DNA of 64,000 nt from positions 62,001 through 126,000 of the forward strand of contig NZ_JBMFWB010000001.1 in assembly GCF_049965695.1 (NCBI RefSeq), read 5' to 3'. Under the pieces are notes generated by a model, which was given only the letters and a program-made list of their open reading frames with translations, made no database searches and was not told the origin of the DNA. This document shows, one piece after another, positions 17,236 to 27,300 of this stretch. The stretch comes from Athalassotoga sp049965695. GTDB taxonomy: Bacteria; Thermotogota; Thermotogae; Mesoaciditogales; Mesoaciditogaceae. The translations under genes and the position numbers were made by a program. Every line of letters begins with the position of its first letter. Position 1 is the stretch's first letter.

Positions 17236-18328
17236 AAGTTTCTTCCAAATACTCGGATACGACGTGATAATACCTGAACCAACAAACACAGAAACCATAA
17301 AGGAAGGCGTTTCCAATTCGCCGGAATACATGTGTTTTCCGTTTAAAATATTGTTAGGACAGTTTGAAAGGGTGCTTGAACAGAATCCGGACAGATACTT
17401 CAAAATGGTTTCTCTCGAAAGTTACGGACCTTGCAGATTTGGATATTATAGTCCATTGTATTACAAAATTTTAAGAGACAAAGGCTTTACGAATTTTGAA
17501 GTTGTAAATGTCGAAGGAATTTATCCGCCACTTTACAGAGGCATACCGAGATTTTTCAAAAAACTCATAAAACTGACAGGATTGCATGCACCATGGACGG
17601 TTGTCAAAGCCTTCGTTATAGCCGGATGGAAAGTGTACGCAGTTGAACAACTCGAGAAAAAACTTTATTACCTTATTCCAAGAGAAAAAGTTTCCGGATC
17701 GACTGAAAAGATCTTCAACGGAGCGGTTGAAAAAATAAGACATGCACCAAACAAAGTTAAGGCCATCAAAAAGATTTTAAAAGATGAAATTGAGAAGATG
17801 GATAAAAATCCCCACGTCGAACGAGACGATCTTCCCAAAATAGGTCTCGTCGGAGAGGCTTACATATTGATGGACTACAGCAATAATCTTGACATAGAGA
17901 AAAAATTGGCCTACATGGGAGTAGATGTGGACAGATCTTTGAGAGTTACAAACTGGACGCTTGATAGGCTTATAAAGGCAAAATCTCATAAAGCCCACAT
18001 GCTTGAGGTTAACAAAGGATATCTTGACTTTTTCATAGGCGGAGATGGACAGGAAAGTATAATGAATACCATCCTTTACAAGAAAGCCGGATACGACGGC
18101 GTCATTCAGGCCCAGCCGTTTGGATGTTTGCCCGAGACAGCGGCGAAAGAAATACTCACAAAGGTAAGTGAGGATTACGACATCCCAGTCTTAAGCCTCG
18201 CTTTCGATGAACAAACCGGAGAAGCCGGATTCGTAACAAGACTTGAGGCTTTTGTCGATATGATAAAAAGCAGAAGACAGATAAAAACAGACGAAAAAAG
18301 AAAAGAGTCTGTAACGGTTAAAAGTTAA
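17174..18328 (+). CDS. 2-hydroxyacyl-CoA dehydratase-type Fe-S protein, second component (COG3581-like)
   Basis: The protein is about 384 aa. Cysteine-bearing segments PEYMCFPFKILLGQ, YGPCRFGYYSP and QPFGCLPETAAKE match this family. In many Clostridia the activase, COG3580 and COG3581 parts are one protein of about 1400 aa; here each is a separate gene. GTG 17165 and ATG 17168 are also in frame, but both lie within the ribosome site AGAGGTGAT, so TTG 17174 is the better start. The overlap with the gene before suggests tight coupling. A role in activase-driven radical chemistry is inferred; the substrate is unknown. Confidence 0.75.
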   Translation: MSHKRITYTVPRMGYTYAAFESFFQILGYDVIIPEPTNTETIKEGVSNSPEYMCFPFKILLGQFERVLEQNPDRYFKMVSLESYGPCRFGYYSPLYYKILRDKGFTNFEVVNVEGIYPPLYRGIPRFFKKLIKLTGLHAPWTVVKAFVIAGWKVYAVEQLEKKLYYLIPREKVSGSTEKIFNGAVEKIRHAPNKVKAIKKILKDEIEKMDKNPHVERDDLPKIGLVGEAYILMDYSNNLDIEKKLAYMGVDVDRSLRVTNWTLDRLIKAKSHKAHMLEVNKGYLDFFIGGDGQESIMNTILYKKAGYDGVIQAQPFGCLPETAAKEILTKVSEDYDIPVLSLAFDEQTGEAGFVTRLEAFVDMIKSRRQIKTDEKRKESVTVKS

Positions 18329-18341
18329 AGAGGTGAAAGAA

Positions 18342-19382
18342 TTGTCAAAACAGGTTGCGTTGGGAATAGATGTTGGTTCGGTTACGACGAAAGTCATCTT
18401 CGTCGATGAGAATGACGAAATAATAGAAGGTCTTTACATTCGAACGAAAGGGAATCCGATAGATACCATAAAGGCAGGTATGATAGAGGCATACAACGTC
18501 ATCACTTCAAAATTCGGTGATATAGAAGTTATAGCCGTTGGTACAACAGGAAGTGGAAGGCAACTTGCAGGCGTTGTTGTCGGAGCCGACATCATAAAAA
18601 ACGAAATATCCGCACACGCCTACGCTGCAATTCACGAAGTGCCCGATGTATCTACGATCTTCGAAATAGGCGGACAGGACTCAAAGATAATCTTCATAAG
18701 AAACGGTGCAGTTATCGATTTTGCCATGAACACGGTTTGTGCGGCCGGAACAGGATCTTTTCTTGATCATCAGGCTGAAAGAATCGGGGTAGATATAGAA
18801 AAGTTCGGAGATTATTCGCTAAGGGCCACAAATCCGGTTAGAATAGCCGGCAGATGCACGGTTTTTGCAGAATCCGACATGATTCACAAGCAGCAGATGG
18901 GAGCGACTTCCGAAGATATAATAGCCGGACTTTCCGAAAGCCTCGTTAGAAATTACCTTAACAACCTTGCCAGAGGAAAAGAATTGCTTCCAAAATTCGT
19001 TTTCCAAGGCGGTGTCTCCGAAAATATAGGCATAGTAAAGGCCTTTGAAAATGCAGTTGGATCAGAGGTCATAGTGCCAAAGAACAACAAACTCATGGGA
19101 GCATGGGGCGTTGCGATGCTTGCAAAGAGAGAAATCGAGATAACAGGCCAAAAGACGAATTTCAAAGGCTTCAAAGTGACAGAACTTGAACACAAAACTC
19201 GAGTCTTTTACTGCGATGGTTGTGCAAATAACTGCGAAGTTTACGAAGTTATAGAAAATGGTGAAACCATAGCCTATTGGGGCGACAGATGCGGAAAATG
19301 GTCTAACAGATTGACGTCCAGAGTGAGAAGAACCGAAAGGGCGGACAGAAGGCAATCCGAAGAAATAAATAGCGAGAAGTGA
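18342..19382 (+). CDS. 2-hydroxyacyl-CoA dehydratase activase-type ATPase (BadF/BadG/BcrA/BcrD family)
   Basis: The protein is about 346 aa with the ASKHA fold. Phosphate-1 is GIDVGSVTTKVIFVD, then EIGGQDSKII, and the Fe-S cysteine segment is MNTVCAAGTGSFLDHQAERIG. A second Cys of the family occurs in AGRCTVFAESDM. The extra C-terminus carries YCDGCANNCEV and GDRCGKW, a further possible metal site. It hydrolyses ATP to drive one electron into its partner Fe-S proteins, most likely the two encoded just upstream. Start TTG 18342 is preferred, because the in-frame GTG at 18333 is part of GAGGTGA. Confidence 0.9.
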   Translation: MSKQVALGIDVGSVTTKVIFVDENDEIIEGLYIRTKGNPIDTIKAGMIEAYNVITSKFGDIEVIAVGTTGSGRQLAGVVVGADIIKNEISAHAYAAIHEVPDVSTIFEIGGQDSKIIFIRNGAVIDFAMNTVCAAGTGSFLDHQAERIGVDIEKFGDYSLRATNPVRIAGRCTVFAESDMIHKQQMGATSEDIIAGLSESLVRNYLNNLARGKELLPKFVFQGGVSENIGIVKAFENAVGSEVIVPKNNKLMGAWGVAMLAKREIEITGQKTNFKGFKVTELEHKTRVFYCDGCANNCEVYEVIENGETIAYWGDRCGKWSNRLTSRVRRTERADRRQSEEINSEK

Positions 19383-19385
19383 ACG

Positions 19386-21134
19386 GTGAATAACAAAAAA
19401 CATTCAAGTGTGCTAAACAAACTTGTCGGTATTCTTGACAAAGTCGAAAAACCCAGCAGATACATAGGGAATGAGTATAACTCGATAAAAAAAGATGCCG
19501 AACTTTCGATGTGTCTTATCTTTCCCGATCTTTATGATGTCGGGATGTCTCATTTTGGGGTAAAAATTCTCTACGATATCATCAATAAAAGTGATTTTGC
19601 GAAATGCGAAAGATCTTATTTGCCATGGTTCGATATGCAAAAAGCGATGATGGAGAATGACGTATCTCTTTATTCGTATGAAACTTACACTCCGATAAAA
19701 GAATTCGATGTGATAGGTTTCACACTTCAGTACGAAATGTCGTATCCCAACGTTTTAAGATCGCTAAAACTCGGTGGCATACCGATAAAAAATTCTCAAA
19801 GATCTGACGCCGATCCTTTAGTCATTGCAGGGGGACCGTGTGTTTTTAATCCTGCACCGATGGAAGAGTTCATAGACGCATTTCTCATCGGAGACGGGGA
19901 AGAGGCAACGATAGAAATGCTTAGGGCAATAAAAAAAGGAAGATCGCGATCGGAAAAACTTGAATTTTTAAGCACGGTAGAAGGAGTTTATGTACCGGGT
20001 TATAATTACAAAGTCAGAAAAAGAGTCATTTCTGAAATGAAAAACGATTGGGCTCCAACAGATCAGATAATTCCGTACACCGAAATAGTTCATGACAGAG
20101 GTGTGGTCGAAATAATGAGAGGATGCACAAACGGATGCAGATTTTGCCAGGCCGGCATGGTGTACAGACCCGTACGTGAAAGAAGTGCCAACGACATCTT
20201 TGAAATCTCTAAAGAAATAATTAAAAAAACAGGATACGAAGAGTTGAGTTTGTTATCTTTGAGCAGTGCGGATCATAGTCAAATAGAAGATGCAGTTTCT
20301 TTGCTTAAAAACATCAAAGATACTTCCATTTCGATACCATCCACACGTGCAAATGCCTTCACAGTGGAAATCGCAAAAGCCATCGGTACGATTCGAAAAA
20401 GTGGCATAACGATAGCGCCAGAAGCGGGCACGCAAAGGCTAAGAGATGTCATAAACAAAGGTATAACGGAAGAGAATATTTTTTCGGCTGCAAGAATGGC
20501 ACGGAACAACGGATGGAATAAGATAAAACTTTATTTTATGATCGGACTTCCGACTGAAACGGACGAAGACGTTAAAGCCATAGGAGTTATGCTTGATAAG
20601 ATAAAGCGCATGGGCTTTCATGAAGTTTCCGCAACGGTAGGAGTATTCGTTCCAAAAGCACACACTCCGTTTCAATTTGATGCGCAAATAATGCCGGATG
20701 AGGCCTTCAGAAGATTTAAACTTTTGAACTGGACAAGAAGATTCGCGAAGTTGAGTTTCACCGATCCATACAAAGCAATTATAGAAGGTGTACTTTCAAG
20801 AGGAGACAAAACTGTTGGAGAAGTTGTTGAAGAAGCGGAAAAAAGCGATGTTATCTTTGCCGACTGGGATGAGATGTTCGATCCAGATAAGTGGATGAAA
20901 ATTTTTGAAGACAAAAAAATAGCACTTCAAAAAATCATGGAAGCAAAATCTTTTAAAGATCCTTTCCCGTGGGATTTTGTAGATTCCGGAATTTCAAAAG
21001 GATTCTTATGGTCAGAACATTTGAAGTCTTTAAAAGCAGAACTCACGCCCGATTGCAGAAATGGATGCACCGGATGTGGTGTATGTCAGAAATTCAACGT
21101 TGATAACGTGATACAGGAAGGTATTGCAAGGTGA
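19386..21134 (+). CDS. B12-binding-domain radical SAM protein, TIGR03960-like
   Basis: The 582-aa protein has an N-terminal region typical of the B12-binding/radical SAM family (LIFPDLYDVGMSHFG). The radical SAM cluster is MRGCTNGCRFCQAGM (CxxxCxxC). The C-terminus carries CRNGCTGCGVC, an extra cysteine cluster. This is the TIGR03960 type, almost always followed by a DUF2344 partner, as here (stop and start overlap). The reaction is not established; its usual neighbours are RNA and ribosome genes such as rng, suggesting RNA or ribosomal-protein modification. It starts at GTG 19386 with only a weak ribosome site. Confidence 0.85.
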   Translation: MNNKKHSSVLNKLVGILDKVEKPSRYIGNEYNSIKKDAELSMCLIFPDLYDVGMSHFGVKILYDIINKSDFAKCERSYLPWFDMQKAMMENDVSLYSYETYTPIKEFDVIGFTLQYEMSYPNVLRSLKLGGIPIKNSQRSDADPLVIAGGPCVFNPAPMEEFIDAFLIGDGEEATIEMLRAIKKGRSRSEKLEFLSTVEGVYVPGYNYKVRKRVISEMKNDWAPTDQIIPYTEIVHDRGVVEIMRGCTNGCRFCQAGMVYRPVRERSANDIFEISKEIIKKTGYEELSLLSLSSADHSQIEDAVSLLKNIKDTSISIPSTRANAFTVEIAKAIGTIRKSGITIAPEAGTQRLRDVINKGITEENIFSAARMARNNGWNKIKLYFMIGLPTETDEDVKAIGVMLDKIKRMGFHEVSATVGVFVPKAHTPFQFDAQIMPDEAFRRFKLLNWTRRFAKLSFTDPYKAIIEGVLSRGDKTVGEVVEEAEKSDVIFADWDEMFDPDKWMKIFEDKKIALQKIMEAKSFKDPFPWDFVDSGISKGFLWSEHLKSLKAELTPDCRNGCTGCGVCQKFNVDNVIQEGIAR

Positions 21135-21640
21135 AATATCTTTTTTATTACAAGCGCACCGGACTTTTGAGGTATCTCTCGAATCACGAAACCATGAGAA
21201 TGATCGAGAGAATTCTGAGAAGAACCGGCGGTGAATTCAAAATGACCGAAGGTTTTCATCAAAGAATGAAATTGTCATTTGGTCAGGCTTTACCGACAGG
21301 TGTAATAGACAGATCTGGCCTTTTTTTGTTATCGACAGATGAAATTTTAGACGGAGAATTTTTAAAAGTTGCCAACTCAATTTCACCTTTAGGATTTGAG
21401 ATATCAAAAACAGAGATTGTGAATGACAAATTTGAACTTGGCAAATCGATAGATGGATACATCTTCAAATTGATCTTCTTAAGAGCGCCTGAAGTACATG
21501 ACGGATGGAAAATAGAAGAAAAAGGAAAAATCTGGGTGGCAGGATTTTTTAACGTTTTTAATTCTCATTCACCGAAACCAGATGAATTCGGACAATACCT
21601 GACCATCAGGGATAGCGTCATTTTCAAGGGTGGGATTTGA
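21131..21640 (+). CDS. DUF2344 / TIGR03936 radical SAM-linked protein
   Basis: The 169-aa protein has the family opening KYLFYYKRTGLLRYLSNHET and the motif KMTEGFHQRMKLSFGQALPTGV (RPRLSFG-like in relatives). Its GTG overlaps the stop of the radical SAM gene. It is known only as a partner of TIGR03960-type enzymes; in some organisms the two are fused. It is shorter than the usual about 200-230 aa, so the C-terminal part may be reduced. The specific role is unknown. Confidence 0.85.
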   Translation: MKYLFYYKRTGLLRYLSNHETMRMIERILRRTGGEFKMTEGFHQRMKLSFGQALPTGVIDRSGLFLLSTDEILDGEFLKVANSISPLGFEISKTEIVNDKFELGKSIDGYIFKLIFLRAPEVHDGWKIEEKGKIWVAGFFNVFNSHSPKPDEFGQYLTIRDSVIFKGGI

Positions 21641-23431
21641 TTGTTTTTCAACATTTTTAAAAAATTAAAAAAGATCACCACGAAACGCATATCCGGCTTC
21701 TCTTATTTTGGGAAATGGTTAATACTTGGAATAATAATTGGGGTTTTAAGCGGATTCGCAGCGACTTTACTTTATTACTCGGTTGAAATATCCGAGAAAT
21801 TTTTTCTCGGATACTTGCTTGGTATGAATATTCCACACACGATAAGTGATGGAGGAATTCTTAATTATTCTGTCGATAGAATATACCTCATTCCCATTGT
21901 CGTAATCGCCGGAGCTTTTATCTCCTCTCTCTTAGTTTACAAGTTTGCTCCTGAAACTGAAGGAGACAGTAAAGCGATAGAAGCATATCATCAAAAGCAA
22001 GGAAAGATAAGATGGCGTGTTGCACCTATAAAGCTTATAGCCTCTGCGCTTGTTATAGGATCCGGAGGAAGTGCAGGAAGAGAAGGACCAAGTTCCCAGA
22101 TTTCGGCAGGACTCGGTGCCATGGTTGCGGATATACTAAAACTCAATTCCGAAGACAGAAGAAAAATGGTTGCAATAGGCATAGGCGCAGGTATAGGAAC
22201 GATTTTCAAGTCTCCTATTGCCGGAGCACTTATATCCGCAGAAATACTTTACAAAAGGGATTTTGAACCTGATGTGATATATCCCGCCATTGTTGCTTCT
22301 GCAACAGGATATTCTATCTTTGGAATTTTTTATGGCTTTACACCCATCTTCGGATATTATTTAGCGCCTTTTAATCCTGTCAGATTGCCGATGTATGCCG
22401 TATTAGGAGTTGTAGCAGGTTTAATGGCAATACTCTACCCAAAATTTTTCTATTACATGCAGGATAAGTTTTCTGAATGGAAGGTTAACAGATATTTTAA
22501 ACCTGCAATCGGCGCTATTGCAACAGGATTGATCGCTTTGCTTTTTCCAGAGATCATGGCGAGCGGTTATGGATGGGTTCAAATTTTGATGGATCAGAAA
22601 TTTGACTTACTTCCAACCTTTGGAATGCCGGTATTGCTTGTGCTTTTTGCGATACCGTTTATCAAGATTTTTGCCACCTCCATGACGGTTGGTTCTGGTG
22701 GAAGTGGAGGATTATTTGCACCTGGGATCTTTACGGGTGCTTTCATAGGCGCAGATGTAGGCATTATCTTCCATTTGATTTTTCCGGCACAGGTACCTAC
22801 AATCGCACCGTTTGTGATCGTTGGAATGTTAGCCTTTTACGGTGCGACGGCAAAAATCCCGGTTTCAGTTATACTCATGGTCGTAGAAATGACAGGAGGA
22901 CTGCAATTGTTGCCCGCTGAAATGATAGCGGTTTCAATTTCTTACCTTGTGTCTGGAAATTACACGATCTACCGTGCTCAGGTTCCAACCAGAAAAGATT
23001 CACCCGCTCATGCCGGTGAATACAACATGCCGATTTTGACAAATCTTAAGGTTACCAATATAGAAAATTTCAGAAATATCTCGATTCATCCAGACGCAGA
23101 CGTGAAAGAGGCAAAAGCATTGATGACGCAAAATTCGGTTTCGTCTCTTGCCGTATCAAATCAAGGCCATTTTCTCGGAGCAATCTACATGTACGATATT
23201 TATCAGTTAAACGATGGAACGGTAAGGACTTTTATGAAAACCGGTGTTCCATCGATCAAGCCAAATGCAAATCTTGAAGAGGCATGGGAGATAATGAACA
23301 CAAATAAAAGCACATGGGTGCCAGTGGTGCTTAACGGTGCCTTTCTTGGAATAATAACCATGACGGATATCTTAGATGTTTACAAATCAAAGTTGAAATC
23401 TCTCGGTATATCAGGAGAAAGTAGCGGATAA
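21641..23431 (+). CDS. ClC-family chloride channel/transporter with C-terminal CBS pair
   Basis: The 596-aa protein has about ten or more membrane helices up to residue 440, then two CBS domains (about 470-590). The ClC filter motifs are GREGP (with the gating Glu) and GSGGSGGLFAPGIFTG. The GSGIP motif is not recognisable; the equivalent stretch reads ETEGDSKAIEAYH. The position matching the internal proton Glu of E. coli ClC appears to be Ile (AGALISAEILYKRDF), which would favour a channel over an H+/Cl- exchanger. TTG 21641 follows the previous stop directly, so it is co-transcribed. CBS domains may sense adenine nucleotides. Confidence 0.9.
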   Translation: MFFNIFKKLKKITTKRISGFSYFGKWLILGIIIGVLSGFAATLLYYSVEISEKFFLGYLLGMNIPHTISDGGILNYSVDRIYLIPIVVIAGAFISSLLVYKFAPETEGDSKAIEAYHQKQGKIRWRVAPIKLIASALVIGSGGSAGREGPSSQISAGLGAMVADILKLNSEDRRKMVAIGIGAGIGTIFKSPIAGALISAEILYKRDFEPDVIYPAIVASATGYSIFGIFYGFTPIFGYYLAPFNPVRLPMYAVLGVVAGLMAILYPKFFYYMQDKFSEWKVNRYFKPAIGAIATGLIALLFPEIMASGYGWVQILMDQKFDLLPTFGMPVLLVLFAIPFIKIFATSMTVGSGGSGGLFAPGIFTGAFIGADVGIIFHLIFPAQVPTIAPFVIVGMLAFYGATAKIPVSVILMVVEMTGGLQLLPAEMIAVSISYLVSGNYTIYRAQVPTRKDSPAHAGEYNMPILTNLKVTNIENFRNISIHPDADVKEAKALMTQNSVSSLAVSNQGHFLGAIYMYDIYQLNDGTVRTFMKTGVPSIKPNANLEEAWEIMNTNKSTWVPVVLNGAFLGIITMTDILDVYKSKLKSLGISGESSG

Positions 23432-23455
23432 AGCAGCATATAGCAAAGGGCCTAT

Positions 23456-23757
23456 GAGGAAAACAGCGCATAGTTCGTAGCGGGTAGCGCGTAGAAAAGA
23501 CAAACTGGCGGCGAAGAGCATGATGCCGTGAGGTGGCCTCCGCAGCGTAGCGAGGACCAGACACCGAAGGGCGAATGCGAGAGCCGACGCACAAAAAAGA
23601 CATTAGAGATTGGAGATTAGAGAAAAAGCAGTAATGCGTGAAAAAAACAGTGACGCGTGATCAGTAATCAGCAAAACAGCAGGTGGCTCGTAGCCGGTAG
23701 CGCGTAGAAAAGACAAACTGGCGGAGGAGAGCACGATGCCGTGAGGTGGCCTCCGCG
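23456..23757. repeat. Intergenic repeat family B, two direct copies (B2 and B3)
   Basis: The 391-bp gap before the beta-barrel gene is filled by two head-to-tail copies, about 23456-23560 and 23610-23757. Both share GTAGCGCGTAGAAAAGACAA, ACTGGCGG, GATGCCGTGAGGTGGCCTCC. The segment after B2 (GCGAGGACCAGACACCGAAG) resembles the core of repeat family A (GCGAGGACAGACATCGAGTG), so the two families share a module. GGAGG/CCTCC arms can form hairpins. No ORF or known RNA was recognised. Confidence 0.75.
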
Positions 23758-23782
23758 TCAGGATGTTAAAATTGAAATGGTA

Positions 23783-23791
23783 TGGTATAAT
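23783..23791 (+). promoter_or_regulatory. Extended -10 promoter of the beta-barrel protein gene
   Basis: TGGTATAAT (TATAAT at 23786-23791) lies 31 bp ahead of the start codon, right after the repeat block. No convincing -35 is seen. Confidence 0.55.
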
Positions 23792-23822
23792 TCAATAAAT
23801 GAATTAAGGATGGTGCTTTAAA

Positions 23823-24371
23823 ATGATGAAATTTTTTACCGTACTTTTGATAGTTGTGGTTTTGGCAAGTTTTGCGTTTGCCTTTAATTTCCAAGTCGGA
23901 GGCGGAGTCGAAGTTGCAGATTTTTGGACATCTGGCGTGGCACTTCCAACGATCAACACATCATTTGCCTTTCCGATTTCAAATAATCTTTCTGTGACAG
24001 GGCAGATCGGATCTGTTTTAACACAACAGATGAATTACATAACCACCTTACCTTCCACTCAAAGCGCCGCATTGCTTGCCCTTATCGGTGTGAGATACAC
24101 GACAAAACCAGCCTCAAGTGATATTTCAGGGTTCGTGGGGTTTGACGCGGGATTTATGTCAAATTTTGTATCTTCAAATGCAGGCTTCTCACCGATAATC
24201 GGTGTAAATGGCGGATACATATTTCCGATAGTCAGCGGTTTTGAAGGATATGTCAAAGGGGCACTAAGGTTTATGATGGCAACGGTTCCAACGTCAGGAC
24301 AAATAGGAAATACATTCCCGTTATCTTTACCGATTGTTGAAATATCGACGGGATTGAATTTTTCCTTTTAA
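23823..24371 (+). CDS. Predicted outer-membrane beta-barrel protein
   Basis: The 182-aa protein has a Sec signal peptide (to about ASFAFA, residue 20) and then alternating polar and hydrophobic strands rich in Gly and aromatic residues. The last residue is Phe in TGLNFSF, the usual terminal signature of an outer-membrane barrel recognised by BamA. The length would suit an 8-strand barrel. No family was recognised. It supports a diderm envelope. Two adjacent ATGs (23823, 23826) are possible starts. It ends 3 bp from the convergent helicase gene. Confidence 0.7.
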   Translation: MMKFFTVLLIVVVLASFAFAFNFQVGGGVEVADFWTSGVALPTINTSFAFPISNNLSVTGQIGSVLTQQMNYITTLPSTQSAALLALIGVRYTTKPASSDISGFVGFDAGFMSNFVSSNAGFSPIIGVNGGYIFPIVSGFEGYVKGALRFMMATVPTSGQIGNTFPLSLPIVEISTGLNFSF

Positions 24372-24373
24372 CC

Positions 24374-27300
24374 TCAATCGAGTTTGAAGAGATCTTTAAG
24401 TTCATCGTTTGAAAGATCTCCTATCCATTTTTCGCCGGCTGCTATAACAGAGCCGGATATTTTTCTTTTCTCTCTCAACATTTTGTCTATCTTCTCTTCA
24501 AGTGTTCCAGAAGTTATGAGCCTGTGAACGATTACATTTTTATCTTGGCCGATTCTGAAAGTTCTGTCCGTTCCCTGATCTTCTACGGCAGGATTCCACC
24601 ACAGATCATAGTGAATCACGTGATTCGCGGCGGTCAAATTAAGCCCCGTTCCGCCCGCTTTTATCGTTAAAATCATGAAAGGCTTTGAATGTTTGGTTTG
24701 AAATTCGTTTACCATCAAATCTCTTTTCGTTCTCGAAAGTTCCCCGTTAAAAAATAAAGGTGCTATGCCGAATTTGGTATAAATCATTTCAACCAGCAAA
24801 TCTCCCATCTCTTTGTACTGGGTAAAGATCACTGCTTTCTCATTCACGTCTAAAATGTCTTCTAAAATTTCGATCATCCTTTCTGCTTTACCGGACGATT
24901 CTATTTTAGGTGTTCCGTGCTTTGCGTAATGAACGGGATGATTGCATATCTGCTTGAGAGCGGTCAAAATTCTGAAAATAGCGCCATTTCTCGATGCTTC
25001 ATCATCGGCATCGTAAAGTTTCTTCATTTCATTTTTGGTGACGAGTTTGTAAAGAGCAGCCTGTTCTGCTTTCAATTCGACATGATCGTCGACAATTATC
25101 TTATCCGGCAGATCTTTTATTATGTTTTTGTCCGTCTTCATTCTTCTCATCATGAAAGGAGAAACGATGCGCTTCAATTCATCGATCTTACCTTCGTTTC
25201 CGTCTTTTTCTATGGGAACGGAATATGTTTTGATGAACCATTCTTTTTTGCCAAGATACTCTGGCATCAAAAAATCGTAGATGCTCCATAATTCTGTCAA
25301 CCTGTTTTCAATGGGAGTACCGGTAAGCGCAATCTTTGAATTTGCTTCTATTGATTTTACTGAAAGGCTTTGAAGTGTTGCACTGTTTTTTATGTTTTGG
25401 GCTTCATCTATTATCACGTAAGACCATTTTACGCTTTTTAACTTGTTGGTATCGCTTCTTGCGACACCGTAAGACGTTATTACGATATCACTCTCATCAA
25501 CATTCAAAACTCTGTCTGTGCCATGATAGATAGAGGCTTTTATAGAAGGAGCGAACTTTTCGATTTCGTTCTTCCAGTTTCCTATGAGCGTGGTAGGACA
25601 TATCACGAGAGCAGGGGCGTTAAGTGTTCCAGTTTCTATTTTTTTGAGAATAACGGATATCACCTGAACTGTTTTTCCAAGCCCCATATCGTCCGCAAGG
25701 CAAACACCTAAGCCTTTTTCGGTGTTGGAGTAAAGCCACTGAAAACCTCTTATCTGGTATTCTCTAAGTACGCCTTTAAGGAATTTAGGAGGACGGATTG
25801 AGGATAACTTTTTAAAATCGTCGAGAAATTTTTTCAGGTTGTCATCGAACTCTATTTTTACGCCCCATCGCTCTTTGGAAAACAAAAGCCTCAGTGCTTC
25901 CACGTTCGAAGAGGGCGACGGATCTGTCTGCACTTTTTCTATGATCGCTCGCATTTCATCAGGATCGATGAAGACGTACATATCTTTGAGCGCCACTATT
26001 CCCTTGGTTTTGTTGTAAAGATTAGCAAGTTCTTCAGGCGAAAGTTCTTTATTTCCTACTTTTATCTTCCATCTCAATTCAAAAATACTGTCGAGTGTAA
26101 GATAGGATCTCACATGATCTTTTTTGTTTTTTGTAAGTGCACTCAACGCAAGTTCGGGTTTCCATATCTTTTTCAATTCTTTCGGAAGTAAAATTTCAAC
26201 ACCCAAAGACCTTAAAACATGTTGGCCGTTTATTATGAAGTCTTTCAAATCTTCTATTTTAAGGTTTTCAACCTCACCTGTTCTGGAAGCCTGAGCAACA
26301 AGAGGACTGTACTTTGCTATTATTCCCAATTGCTTGAAAATTCTTGCACGCTCATCTTCAACATTGCCCATTTTCAAAAATTCGTCGAATTCAATCGGTA
26401 ATTCAAGCGGATCTCCTTTGCTCTCAACAAAGAGTTTCAAGTCAAAGTTGTCTTCCTCTTTGCTAATTCCAACGACAAGGGTATATTTCCCGCTATGAAC
26501 GTCCAAAACGCTGAGCCAGTTGGAAATCGTCACAAATGTTTGCTTTTCTTCAAATTTTTCAGCCCTGTAAATTTCGCCGAAGAAAAAAGCATTTATGAGT
26601 TTGTCGTTAAATTTTTTCAAATGTTCAGATCTGCTTTTGACTATTTCATTTATCATCAAAGTTGTCACGTAATTACCGATCATATCACGTCTTAAAACCT
26701 TTTCTTCATCGTTTATCACGATATCCTTTGGTGCAATAGAAGAAAGATAATTCACGAATTCGGTCTGCGAAAAAGCCGGAACAAAATCAATTTTGAAATC
26801 GCCTTTTTCGTTAATTTTCGATATTTTTGGCATTATGAGTCCGTTAGACACGAGTTTTTGCGCAAAAACAAAAACCCTCTTGAAAAAGGCTGAATAAGTG
26901 CTATCGTTTTCATTCACAACCATCGAAATACTTCCGAAAAAATCGTAAAGTTCTGAAAGTTCTATGACCTTGAAGGTCGATTCATCATTAAATCCCGTTG
27001 CAACGGATTTGATGACATCTTTATCCGCTTTTTTTCTTTTCTTCATATTTGAAGCGGCCGTACGCACTTTTCCGATCTTTATATCTCCGGTGTAAATGAC
27101 AAGCGGATTTGCAGTTGAAAACAGTACCTTGAAAGTCACATCTTTGAAGTAAGTGTTTTCTTTTCTTACATCTTCGAGATCTTCGTTTTCTGATTTTAAA
27201 GATTCATAAAAGTCTTTGAGCATTGCCTTGAAATTCGCCGCTTTGTAAAACAGCGGATTGTCATCCAACAAATCTATTACTTTTAAAAAATCATCATTTT

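Noticed and set aside
23432..23760. CRISPR array
   Set aside because: The repeated blocks are long, few, imperfect and without uniform spacers; no cas genes are in the window.
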